Numbered from the stretch's first letter, positions 1 through 5,716 are shown. The stretch is 6,961 nucleotides of DNA from Halovivax sp. (GCA_007119345.1 SKPV01000166.1:1-6961); one strand, 5' to 3'. Made by a program: numbers and translations. The notes: generated from the sequence alone by a model not told the origin.

Positions 1-100
1 ACCTCGCCGGTCGCCGCCGTTCGAACCTCGCCGGTCGCCGCCGTTCGAACCTCGCCGGTCCGCCGTCGTTCGAACCTCGCCGTGGCGCGCCGTCACTCGA
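1..100. repeat. Tandem array, 24-nt unit, at the 3' end of the hexapeptide gene
   Basis: Copies at 1-24 and 25-48 are identical. The copy at 49-73 has one insertion and one substitution, and a longer, more diverged copy (74-100) runs over the stop codon of the leftward gene. Each unit contains ACCTCGCCGG and CGTTCGA, with a TTCGAA palindrome at the junctions. A 16-nt stretch, CTCGCCGTGGCGCGCC, occurs at 76-91 and again at 105-120 inside the coding sequence, so the array grades into the last codons of the gene. It runs off the left edge, so its total length is unknown. Confidence 0.9.
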
Positions 101-611
101 ACAGCTCGCCGTGGCGCGCCGCCAGGTCCGTGTACCCCCCGGACTCGTACTCCTCGAAGATCGCCTCGGGGTCGATCCCGGTCTCGGCGAGCGGCGTCAC
201 CTCGGCCGGCACGCCCCTGACGAACGACACCGGTGGAATCTCGTGGTTGTCGCCGATCACGGTTCCCGAGGCGACGATGCTGCCGGCGCCCACCACCACG
301 CCCGTGTTGACCGTCGCGTTGAACCCGATCAGCGAGCCGTCACCGACGGTCGCCTCGTTGAGCACGGCGCCGTGGCCGAGCATGACGCGCTCGCCGATCG
401 TCGCCCCGTGGATCGTGGCGTTGTCGCCGACGTGGGACGCCCGACCCACCTCGATCGGTTCGACGTCGCCCCGGAGGACGACGCCCGGCCAGACGCTGGC
501 GTCCGCGGCGACGGTGACGTCGCCGATCAGCGTCGCCTCGCGGCTGACGTGCGCGTCCGCGTGGATCGTCGGCCGTACCCCCTCGAACTCGTACGATCGT
601 CTGTCGTCCAT
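93..611 (-). CDS. Gamma-carbonic anhydrase-like / hexapeptide-repeat protein
   Basis: This 172-aa protein is a left-handed parallel beta-helix built from hexapeptide turns (residues about 15-120, many [LIV]-G-x repeats), followed by a short acidic C-terminal helix region. It matches the gamma-carbonic anhydrase-like family (Cam, YrdA, PaaY): RGD at 47-49, the following G-D-N at 62-64, His68 and the G-H of His80 are in family positions. In active members three His residues bind the metal. Here the third, normally five residues after the second, is Asn85, and the Gln usual just before the Asp is Gly62. Zinc-dependent CO2 hydration is therefore doubtful; a scaffold role or another acyltransferase-like activity is possible. 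The fold is sure, the reaction is not. The ATG at 609-611 suits the family start. It lies 84 nt downstream of the TraB-like gene on the same strand and may be partly cotranscribed with it. Confidence 0.88.
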   Translation of the reverse strand: MDDRRSYEFEGVRPTIHADAHVSREATLIGDVTVAADASVWPGVVLRGDVEPIEVGRASHVGDNATIHGATIGERVMLGHGAVLNEATVGDGSLIGFNATVNTGVVVGAGSIVASGTVIGDNHEIPPVSFVRGVPAEVTPLAETGIDPEAIFEEYESGGYTDLAARHGELFE

Positions 612-634
612 GATCGTGCGCGACTACGACTCCG

Positions 635-646
635 CGCTAGTTAGTA
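635..646 (-). promoter_or_regulatory. Possible TATA-like element for the hexapeptide gene
   Basis: On the minus strand CTACTAACTAGC lies about 25-35 nt upstream of the ATG at 611, the spacing of a leaderless haloarchaeal promoter. It is the only AT-richer stretch in the spacer. The match to a TATA box is weak. Confidence 0.35.
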
Positions 647-682
647 GCTCGCACGTCCCGCTCGCACGTCCCGCTCGAACGG
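647..682. repeat. Short direct repeats, 13-nt unit
   Basis: GCTCGCACGTCCC occurs twice head to tail (647-659, 660-672), followed by a partial third copy starting GCTCGAACG (673-682). The repeats lie between the TraB-like stop codon (696) and the TATA-like element of the hexapeptide gene. Confidence 0.7.
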
Positions 683-695
683 CTCGCGTCGACGG

Positions 696-1655
696 TCATC
701 CCATCGGCTCGAAGCCCTCGATCGTCCGCTCGCCGGTCGAGTGTCGCTCGAGGTAGTAGGCGACGCCGGGCTGGTGGGCGGCCCCGACGATCGCGTGGAC
801 GGCCGGCGCCTCCGTCGCGTGGTAGCGCAGGTAGTCGGCCATCCGCTCGTTTCGGGCGTGGGTCGCCACCTCGAGGTCGGGATCGTGTCGTCGCAGCCAG
901 GTCCGCTCGATCGGCTGCGGAAGAAAGCGCGTCTCGTAGTATCGCTGGAGGGCCGCGAGCCGACTCGGATCGCGAGCGGCGCGAGTGGAGAGCACGAACG
1001 AGGCGAAGTCGTCGGCGGTCGAGAGGTCAGTGGGCCCGGTGAGGAACGAGGTGGCGACGTCGCCCAGGGCGGTCGCGATCGCCTCGCCGTAGATCTCCCG
1101 ACCGGAATCGATCAGCGAGTAGGCGAGGCGGCGACCCGTCTCCGCGGCCGACTCCACGTCGTCGAAGAACTCCCCGAACGCGGCCGGGGCGAGCCCGTCG
1201 CCGGGAGCGCCCTCCTCGCGCCCGGAGAGTTCGGTCATCGCCCACCGATAGTCGTCCATCTCACAGACGTCGGGGAAGTCCGCGAAGTACATCGACCGGA
1301 TCCCCTGCTCGCAGTAGACCGCGGCTCCGGCTTCGCGGAGTCGGCCGACTCGCTCGCGGAGGTAGGCGCGCTCTTCCGGGGTGTTCGCGTGCGTGACCCC
1401 GTGGACGACGAACGGCCGGCCGTCGATCGTGACGGTCCGCCCGGGAAAGTCGGCGTCGGTCGAGGCCGGGCCGAGCTCGCGCTCGCGCAGCGAGGTCCAC
1501 TCCTCCTTCGCGGCCAGGTACGCCTCGTCCGCGTCGGCCGCGCCCGTGAGCGCGACCAGGTCCGCGAGCGACTCGGCCGCTCGAAACGCGGCCAGGCGAG
1601 CCCGCTCGGGACGGCTCAGCGGGGACGTTCGGTCCGAGTCCGGATCCGACGGCAT
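696..1655 (-). CDS. TraB/Tiki/EreA-superfamily protein, putative metallohydrolase
   Basis: The 319-aa protein has no signal peptide or membrane segment. It shows the spaced motifs of the TraB/PrgY-GumN-EreA-ChaN-Tiki superfamily: a strand ending in GVTH (86-89), then a helix and a second strand with a glutamate, VYCEQG (Glu116), an R-N-x-x-M segment (Arg268, Met272) and a late strand AIVGAAHQPG (288-297, His294). In this superfamily the His, Glu and Arg residues form a putative active site; some members are metalloproteases (Tiki) or esterases (EreA), and for most the substrate is unknown. Residues 1-75 are a variable helical region without recognised motifs. I infer the assignment from motifs and their order only. 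The ATG at 1653-1655 is chosen because a TATA-like element lies 25-33 nt upstream. The gene diverges from the phosphoesterase gene and lies upstream of the hexapeptide gene. Confidence 0.75.
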   Translation of the reverse strand: MPSDPDSDRTSPLSRPERARLAAFRAAESLADLVALTGAADADEAYLAAKEEWTSLRERELGPASTDADFPGRTVTIDGRPFVVHGVTHANTPEERAYLRERVGRLREAGAAVYCEQGIRSMYFADFPDVCEMDDYRWAMTELSGREEGAPGDGLAPAAFGEFFDDVESAAETGRRLAYSLIDSGREIYGEAIATALGDVATSFLTGPTDLSTADDFASFVLSTRAARDPSRLAALQRYYETRFLPQPIERTWLRRHDPDLEVATHARNERMADYLRYHATEAPAVHAIVGAAHQPGVAYYLERHSTGERTIEGFEPMG

Positions 1656-1679
1656 CGGCCCGCGTAGGTGACGAACGCG

Positions 1680-1688
1680 GATAAATCG
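1680..1688 (-). promoter_or_regulatory. TATA-like element of the TraB-like gene
   Basis: Minus-strand CGATTTATC is centred about 29 nt upstream of the ATG at 1655. This fits a leaderless haloarchaeal promoter. It is the only clear AT-rich block in the 185-nt divergent region. The oppositely oriented phosphoesterase gene has only a weak candidate (GTCTTTGCG, about 28 nt before 1841). Confidence 0.6.
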
Positions 1689-1840
1689 TTCCGCCGCACC
1701 CGTCGGGTCGACGCGTAGACCGCCGCTGCCCGACGTCCGATCGCCGCCCGAGTCCGACGGATGTGCCGGCCGACGGGAGCCGCTCGAACGGCGGTCGCGC
1801 CCGGCACAGGTCTTTGCGTGTCGGGGTCGACGATAACTCG

Positions 1841-3271
1841 ATGGTCGGCGACGCGAACGATGCGGGTTACGACGACGCGAACGAACCGGGTTACGACGAC
1901 GCGAACGAATCGAGTTACGACGACGCCGAGGATCCGGGGTACGACGACGCCGAGGATCCGGTTTACTACGTCATCAGCGACCTCCACATCGGCGGCGACG
2001 AGCAGCTCGGGCGGGTCGACTTCCTCGAGGAGCTCCTCGTATTCCTCGAACGCCTCGCGGAGACCGACGAGGAGGCGGAGCTCGTCATCAACGGCGACGC
2101 GTTCGGGCTCTGGGAGTTCACCGAACTCGACGGGATCGAGAAGTTGGACGCGCTGGTCGAGACCTACCCCGAACTCTTCGATCAGCTCCGCGCGACCGGC
2201 GAGTCCGTCCCGATCACGCTGCAGCCGGGCAACCACGACCACGAGCTCGCCGCCTACGACGAGTACGTCGACCGCCTGGCCGCGTACAACGTCGACCTCG
2301 TCCGGACGCTGTCGTTCACTCGGTCGGTCGGCGATCGGACGATCCACTTCGAACACGGCCACCAGCAGGATCCCAACAATCGGATCGAGGACTTCGGCAA
2401 CCCGCACGCGACGCCCATGGGCTACTTCTACAACGCCCACGTCACGAGCCGGGCCGGCCGGCTGTCCGACCGCGGACGATACAACTGGCTGAAGGACGTC
2501 CAGGCGGTGACGCCCACCGAGCGCATGCCGCGCTGGCTCGTCTCGAAGTACTTCTACCGCGAGATGAACCCGCTCCTGCGGTACGCCGCGATCCCGTTCC
2601 TGTTGCTGATCAACGTCAGCGTCGTCCTCGCGGTGCTCGCCGGGTTGGACGTGGCCGGCGTCTGGGAGATGCCGGTCGAACGGGCCGACGCGTTCCTCGA
2701 CCGGTACGGCCTGGCCGGGGCGGCCGTCCACCTGCTCCTCACCGTCAACGCCGCGATCGCCGGGCTGTTGATCCTGGTCGGGATCCCGCTGTTCGTCCTC
2801 CTCCGGGACGTCAGGGGGACGGTCGACCGATTCGGCGTCGCGGAGACGGAGCTCACGGTCGATCCCGAAACGCCGTACGAGGACGCGGCCCGCGATGTCT
2901 TCGCCGCGAACCCGGAGACGGCCGTCTTCTGTTACGGCCACACTCACCGACCGTCGATGGGCGAGGTCGAGGACCGACTGGTGGTCAACACCGGGACCTG
3001 GCTGAAGCGCCTCCACCGACGGGAGGTCGTCGCCGGCCACCTCCCGCCGGTCTTCTATCCGTCCTACCAGCTGTGCGTCGTCCGCATCGAGGCCGTCCCC
3101 GACGGCGTCGCGGTCGAGTTCGAGGAGATCGAGAAGCCGAGCCCGACCGCCGAAGAGCTCACGCGAACCGAGCGGCTGCTGACCCTCGGGAGAGTCCCGA
3201 ATCCCGAGTTGCCAGACCGCGCGGTCGTCACGGCCGAAGTGGAGGAATCCGTTCCCGGCCCGGTCGAGTGA
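1841..3271 (+). CDS. Membrane-associated calcineurin-like metallophosphoesterase
   Basis: A 476-aa binuclear-metal phosphoesterase with all signature motifs: DLH (Asp47, His49), GD (85-86), GNHDHE (130-135), HGH with a following Asp (172-176) and GHTHRP (366-371). The pattern, notably HGHxxD and GHTHRP, recalls the LpxH/YbbF branch, but the substrate cannot be told. Between HGH and GHTH lie two hydrophobic helices (about 247-273 and 292-321) that form a membrane hairpin. Basic residues flank its outer ends, so both catalytic halves should be cytoplasmic. Residues 4-43 are five octapeptide repeats, rich in Asp, Asn, Glu and Tyr, just before the first catalytic strand. The ATG at 1841 is preferred over an in-frame GTG at 1763, because the 26 residues that would be added are Arg-rich, unconserved in look and unlike the acidic protein. 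The gene converges on the acetyltransferase gene and diverges from the TraB-like gene. Confidence 0.9.
   Translation: MVGDANDAGYDDANEPGYDDANESSYDDAEDPGYDDAEDPVYYVISDLHIGGDEQLGRVDFLEELLVFLERLAETDEEAELVINGDAFGLWEFTELDGIEKLDALVETYPELFDQLRATGESVPITLQPGNHDHELAAYDEYVDRLAAYNVDLVRTLSFTRSVGDRTIHFEHGHQQDPNNRIEDFGNPHATPMGYFYNAHVTSRAGRLSDRGRYNWLKDVQAVTPTERMPRWLVSKYFYREMNPLLRYAAIPFLLLINVSVVLAVLAGLDVAGVWEMPVERADAFLDRYGLAGAAVHLLLTVNAAIAGLLILVGIPLFVLLRDVRGTVDRFGVAETELTVDPETPYEDAARDVFAANPETAVFCYGHTHRPSMGEVEDRLVVNTGTWLKRLHRREVVAGHLPPVFYPSYQLCVVRIEAVPDGVAVEFEEIEKPSPTAEELTRTERLLTLGRVPNPELPDRAVVTAEVEESVPGPVE
1850..1969 (+). repeat. In-frame 24-nt tandem repeat encoding an acidic octapeptide
   Basis: Five contiguous 24-nt units start at 1850, 1874, 1898, 1922 and 1946, and encode variants of D-A-N/E-D/E-P-G-Y-D. 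Copies 2-3 share GCGAACGAA, while copies 4-5 share GCCGAGGATCCG, so the array is mosaic and older than the perfect intergenic ones. The unit is a multiple of three, so copy number can change without a frameshift. It forms a flexible, charged N-terminal extension of the phosphoesterase. Confidence 0.92.
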
Positions 3272-3360
3272 GCGGTTCGTTTCCGGGTCGGCCGAGCGAG
3301 CGGTTCGTTTCCGGGTCGGCCGAGCGAGCGGTTCGTTTCCGGGTCGGCCGAGCGAGCGGT
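3243..3360. repeat. 28-nt tandem array between two convergent genes
   Basis: Three perfect 28-nt units at 3271-3298, 3299-3326 and 3327-3354, then a partial unit to 3360. Each starts AGCGGTTCGTTTCCGGGTCG and contains the palindrome TCGGCCGA. The preceding 28 nt (3243-3270), the end of the phosphoesterase gene, match the unit at 19 of 28 positions, so they form a diverged zero copy. The stop codon TGA sits where the repeats read CGA. The array fills essentially the whole spacer, ending 2 nt before the stop codon of the opposing acetyltransferase gene. Confidence 0.95.
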
Positions 3361-3362
3361 CC

Positions 3363-4175
3363 TCAGCGGTGGTTCTCGAAAAACTCGACCGCGAAGTCCA
3401 CGAGCGCACGCTGGTCGATCAGTCGACTCTCCGCGGCGCCCACGAGCCCCTCGGTCACCGCGGCGGGGACGTCGTCTTCGAACGCGGCGCCGAGGTCGGT
3501 GAAGTCGTCCGCACTCGTCTCGATATCGTTGATCTCGAGTTGTACTCGCTCGCTCTCCCGCAGGATCGGCGCCACGTTCGTCGCTCGTGCTTTCGGGAAT
3601 TCGGCCCGGTACTCGGCGAGGTGCAGGGAGGTGTTGGTGTCGTAGCCCGTCCCCAGCATGAGGACGTCCCCGTCGCGATCGTAGACGCGCGCCAGTGGGG
3701 ACCCCTCGCCCAGCCCGTAATCGAACTCGTGATCGCCGACGATCGCCTCCGCCTCGGCGCCCCGCGCGGCGAAGGAGTAGATCGGGTGTCGGCTCCGGAC
3801 GACGCCGGGGTAGTTCCGGAAGCATTCGGGGACCGCGCCCATCCCCCGCGTCGGCGTGACCGCGGGGCGATAGGGCGGCCGGCGCTCGCGTATCGTCTCC
3901 ACCCAGTCGTCGGGGACCGGCGGGTCGGACCACACCGCCGGGTTCGAGTACTGCGTCGTGTGGGTCGGCATCACCAGCGTTCCCGACTCGGTCACCGCCT
4001 CCCACAGCGCGTCCACGACGGCCGGCGCGTCGCCGCAGACCCAGCCGATCGCGCTCAGCGACGAGTGGACGAGCAGCGTATCGCCCGACCGGATCCCGAG
4101 ATCCCGGAGATCCTCGACCAGCGACGGGACGGTGACCGGTTCGTCGACGGACTCGACGGCGGATCTTTCGCCCAT
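3363..4175 (-). CDS. AAC(3)-family aminoglycoside N-acetyltransferase-like protein
   Basis: A 270-aa member of the AAC(3)/YokD family, close to the usual full length. Enzymes of this family transfer acetyl from acetyl-CoA to an amino group, in resistance enzymes the 3-amino group of aminoglycosides. Visible signatures in order are HSSLSAIGWVCG (37-48), GTLVMPTHT (65-73), TPTRGMGAVPE (107-117), RSRHPIYSFAARG (127-139), YGLGEGSPLARVYDRDG (153-169) and the active-site-type NTSLHLAE (181-188, His185, Glu188). The protein is soluble, with no signal peptide. The ATG at 4173-4175 precedes the conserved first helix by a normal distance. Archaeal members have no proven drug substrate, so a metabolic or peptide amine is as likely; resistance should not be assumed. 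The gene is divergent from the Bat-type regulator gene, which may control it. Confidence 0.92.
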   Translation of the reverse strand: MGERSAVESVDEPVTVPSLVEDLRDLGIRSGDTLLVHSSLSAIGWVCGDAPAVVDALWEAVTESGTLVMPTHTTQYSNPAVWSDPPVPDDWVETIRERRPPYRPAVTPTRGMGAVPECFRNYPGVVRSRHPIYSFAARGAEAEAIVGDHEFDYGLGEGSPLARVYDRDGDVLMLGTGYDTNTSLHLAEYRAEFPKARATNVAPILRESERVQLEINDIETSADDFTDLGAAFEDDVPAAVTEGLVGAAESRLIDQRALVDFAVEFFENHR

Positions 4176-4196
4176 GGTCGGCGTTGGCGACCCCTC

Positions 4197-4219
4197 GATT
4201 TCACATTTCTGAATTTACC
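4197..4219 (-). promoter_or_regulatory. AT-rich promoter stretch of the acetyltransferase gene
   Basis: This is the most AT-rich stretch of the divergent spacer. On the minus strand it reads GGTAAATTC, then GAAATGTGAAATCG, 22-44 nt upstream of the ATG at 4175. Two TATA registers are possible: the distal one would give a leader of about 10-15 nt, the proximal one a leaderless mRNA. Confidence 0.55.
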
Positions 4220-4261
4220 CGTCCGCTCGTTCGTCGACCCGGGGCGCTTCCCCGGCCGCGG

Positions 4262-4273
4262 CGTCGATCGACG
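4262..4273. promoter_or_regulatory. 12-nt palindrome upstream of the Bat-type gene promoter
   Basis: CGTCGATCGACG is a perfect palindrome ending about 10 nt before the TATA-like element of the regulator gene, in the spacer it shares with the acetyltransferase gene. It could be an operator. GC-rich haloarchaeal DNA is full of GATC and TCGA, so a chance palindrome is quite possible. Confidence 0.3.
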
Positions 4274-4282
4274 GCCGGTAGC

Positions 4283-4290
4283 GATTAACA
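4283..4290 (+). promoter_or_regulatory. TATA-like element of the Bat-type regulator gene
   Basis: GATTAACA is centred about 28 nt upstream of the ATG at 4314. This is the expected position for a leaderless haloarchaeal transcript. No Shine-Dalgarno sequence precedes the start codon. Confidence 0.6.
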
Positions 4291-4313
4291 CGCTCGGCTG
4301 CGTACTCGCCGGT

Positions 4314-4997
4314 ATGAGCCTCATCGCCGAGTTCTCGGTCCGCGCGGACGACTTCGCCCTCCACCACTCGCTGACTGCCGCGCCGGAGATGATCGTCGAG
4401 GTCGAGCGCGTCGTCGCGACCATGGCCGACCGTGTCATGCCGTACTTCTGGGTCACGGGCGGCGATCACGAGGCGTTCGAGGAGGCGTTCGAGGAAGACG
4501 AGACGGTGACCAACGTCACTGCGGTCGACGCGGTCGACGAGGGTCGGCTCTACCGCGCGGAGTGGACCGACAACGTCGAGACCATCGTCTACGCGTACGT
4601 CGAGGTCGGCGCGACGATCCTCCGGGCGATCGGGCGGGACGAGAACTGGGAGCTGCGGATGCGGTTCGACGATCGCGATAAACTGACCCTGTTCGAGGAG
4701 TACTGCGACGCCAACGACATCTCGTTCGAACTCACCCGACTCACGGACGCCGAACAGCCGATGGCCAGCGCCCAGTACGATCTGACGCCGAAGCAGCGCG
4801 AGACGCTGGTCACCGCCTTCGAGCGGGGGTACTACGACGTGCCCCAGAAGGTTACGATGAGCGACCTCGCCGAGACGTTCGATGTCTCCCAGCAGGCCCT
4901 CTCGAAGCGGTTTCACGCGGGCCACCGGAACCTCGTGAAGAGTACGCTGACCGTCAGCCACCCCGACGACGACTACGACGGCGATTCCGGCAGCTGA
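4314..4997 (+). CDS. Bat-type (bacterio-opsin activator-like) HTH_10 transcriptional regulator
   Basis: A 227-aa regulator with the two-part layout of haloarchaeal Bat-like proteins. Residues 1-150 form the beta-rich, acidic domain seen next to HTH_10 in this family (opening MSLIAEFSVRADDFAL). Residues 157-211 form the HTH_10 domain, opening LTPKQRETL and continuing with GYYDVPQKVTMSDLAETF and SQQALSKRFH, the DNA-binding helices being about 181-205. The protein ends in a short acidic tail. Full-length Bat also carries PAS and GAF sensor domains; this one does not, so any input must act through the N-terminal domain, and no ligand can be named. The start is the ATG at 4314, 28 nt after a TATA-like element; the longer open frame upstream is antisense to the acetyltransferase gene. 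A 23-nt tandem array begins on its stop codon. Target genes are unknown, and the divergent acetyltransferase gene is the first candidate. Confidence 0.92.
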   Translation: MSLIAEFSVRADDFALHHSLTAAPEMIVEVERVVATMADRVMPYFWVTGGDHEAFEEAFEEDETVTNVTAVDAVDEGRLYRAEWTDNVETIVYAYVEVGATILRAIGRDENWELRMRFDDRDKLTLFEEYCDANDISFELTRLTDAEQPMASAQYDLTPKQRETLVTAFERGYYDVPQKVTMSDLAETFDVSQQALSKRFHAGHRNLVKSTLTVSHPDDDYDGDSGS

Positions 4998-5085
4998 GGC
5001 GTCGGGGGCGACAGCACTGAGGCGTCGGGGGCGACAGCACTGAGGCGTCGGGGGCGACAGCACTGAGGCGTCGGGGGCGACAGCA
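4994..5085. repeat. 23-nt tandem array starting on the Bat-type stop codon
   Basis: Four perfect 23-nt units start at 4994, 5017, 5040 and 5063. Each begins CTGAGGCGTCGGGGGCGACA. The TGA of the first unit is the stop codon of the regulator gene. Because 23 is not a multiple of three, the repeated TGA triplets (4995, 5018, 5041, 5064) give stops in all three forward frames. Each unit can form a small hairpin with a GTCG/CGAC stem and a GGGG loop. The final codons of the gene (GGCGATTCCGGCAGC) resemble part of the unit. Confidence 0.96.
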
Positions 5086-5086
5086 G

Positions 5087-5122
5087 GCGGCCACGGGAGG
5101 GTGCCGAGCGGCCACGGGAGGG
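5087..5122. repeat. Direct repeat of 15 nt, 21-nt period
   Basis: GCGGCCACGGGAGGG occurs at 5087-5101 and 5108-5122 with a 6-nt spacer, immediately after the 23-nt array. Together the two arrays fill most of the 183-nt spacer before the DUF7344 gene. Confidence 0.8.
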
Positions 5123-5134
5123 CCACGCGAGTGG

Positions 5135-5144
5135 TGTATACAAC
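5135..5144 (+). promoter_or_regulatory. TATA-like element of the DUF7344 gene
   Basis: TGTATACAAC includes the 8-nt palindrome TGTATACA and is centred about 42 nt upstream of the ATG at 5181. Transcription would start near 5165 and leave a leader of about 15 nt. It is the only clear AT-rich block in the spacer. Confidence 0.55.
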
Positions 5145-5180
5145 CCGCCGCCTCTTCCGCGGTGAGCCAGTAGGCGAGGT

Positions 5181-5510
5181 ATGGTTGGGCCACAGCAGAC
5201 TCTCGCGGACACCAGTACGATGCTGAAACTCCTCGCCGACCAGCGTCGGCGCCACGCGCTGGACCTCCTGTCGGCGGCAGACCGGCCGCGTTCGGTCGCC
5301 GCGCTGGCGAGCGACGTCGCCGATCGCGAACGCGAGGAATCGGCTACTTCCGTCGAACGGCCCCGGACCGAGGACCTCCGGATCGAACTGTACCACGTCC
5401 ACCTTCCCATGCTCGCAGAGTCCGGGCTGATCGAGTTCGATCGGGACCGGAAGACCGCGACGCTCGCCCGCTCGCTCGGGACCGTCGACGGACTCCCGTT
5501 CTCCCCCTGA
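5181..5510 (+). CDS. DUF7344-type winged-helix protein
   Basis: A 109-aa protein matching the small haloarchaeal DUF7344 family of ArsR-like winged-helix proteins. The recognisable core is LLADQRRRHALDLL (17-30), then a helix-turn-helix (about 36-50, ending in VADRE), and the recognition and wing region RIELYHVHLPMLAESGLIEF (67-86) with RDRKTATL (88-95). The role is presumably DNA binding, alone or as a dimer; targets and signals are unknown. No membrane segment or metal-binding cysteines are present, so it is not a classical metal sensor. An in-frame ATG at 5220 would also keep the whole domain, but the one at 5181 fits the TATA-like element with a short leader. It is the second of three consecutive regulator genes on this strand. 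Confidence 0.85.
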   Translation: MVGPQQTLADTSTMLKLLADQRRRHALDLLSAADRPRSVAALASDVADREREESATSVERPRTEDLRIELYHVHLPMLAESGLIEFDRDRKTATLARSLGTVDGLPFSP

Positions 5511-5593
5511 TCACGTCGGTGACGGGGTGCACTCCGGGACCGCGACCGCCGACCGCGTATCGGGGCGTCGGTCGCGCCCGGCCTCGCACGGTC

Positions 5594-5659
5594 GGTATCG
5601 AACGGGCCGCCTCCCGATATCGAACGGACCGCCTCCCGATATCGAACGGACCGCCTCCT
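5594..5659. repeat. 22-nt tandem array between the DUF7344 and FilR1-like genes
   Basis: Three 22-nt units at 5594-5615, 5616-5637 and 5638-5659. The core is GATATCGAACGGACCGCCTC; the first copy reads GGTATCGAACGGGCC instead, and the third differs only at its last base. CGATATCG palindromes form at the unit junctions. The array ends 29 nt before the TATA-like element of the next gene, and could therefore affect its promoter. No resemblance to the end of the preceding gene was seen. Confidence 0.93.
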
Positions 5660-5687
5660 CCGACGTTCCGGCGCTCGTGGGGGCAGA

Positions 5688-5695
5688 GCTATAGC
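5688..5695 (+). promoter_or_regulatory. TATA-like element of the FilR1-like gene
   Basis: GCTATAGC lies centred about 26 nt upstream of the ATG at 5717. This is the spacing of a leaderless promoter, and it decides the start codon. Confidence 0.65.
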
Positions 5696-5714
5696 GGTGG
5701 CACGCATACCGCTA
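5692..5714. promoter_or_regulatory. Inverted repeat between TATA box and start: candidate operator
   Basis: TAGCGGT (5692-5698) and ACCGCTA (5708-5714) form a perfect 7+7 nt inverted repeat with a 9-nt spacer, so the arms are 16 nt apart centre to centre. The left arm overlaps the TATA-like element and the right arm ends 2 nt before the ATG. A protein bound here would block transcription initiation. Autoregulation by the downstream HTH protein is the simplest inference. Confidence 0.5.
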
Positions 5715-5716
5715 CC

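Noticed and set aside
741..1667. Long plus-strand frame opposite the TraB-like gene
   Set aside because: Arg/Gly/Val-rich antisense frame without motifs; the minus strand has coherent motifs and a promoter.
1763..1840. GTG start and 26 extra residues for the phosphoesterase
   Set aside because: The added residues are basic, unlike the acidic protein, and nothing supports a promoter for the earlier start.
1616..3409. 597-codon open frame on the minus strand, antisense to the phosphoesterase
   Set aside because: It is a GC-rich shadow: Arg-rich, with no domain, and fully opposite a gene with five catalytic motifs. It also runs through the 28-nt array and the real divergent promoter region.
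3369..4313. N-terminal extension of the Bat-type gene to 3369
   Set aside because: The extension is antisense to the acetyltransferase gene and Arg-rich. The protein family starts at the ATG at 4314, 28 nt after a TATA-like element.
3271..5085. CRISPR array
   Set aside because: The repeat units are contiguous with no unique spacers, units differ between arrays, and no cas gene is present.
4994..5085. G-quadruplex formed by the four GGGGG runs
   Set aside because: The runs are 18 nt apart, too far for a typical intramolecular quadruplex. The short hairpin is the more modest reading.
4215..5402. 395-codon minus-strand frame opposite the Bat-type gene
   Set aside because: It runs through the 23-nt array and two promoters, has no recognisable domain, and is antisense to a clear HTH_10 protein.
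5519..5716. N-terminal extension of the FilR1-like gene
   Set aside because: It would translate the 22-nt array, the TATA-like element and the inverted repeat. The composition is Arg/Pro-rich, and the domain begins after the ATG at 5717.
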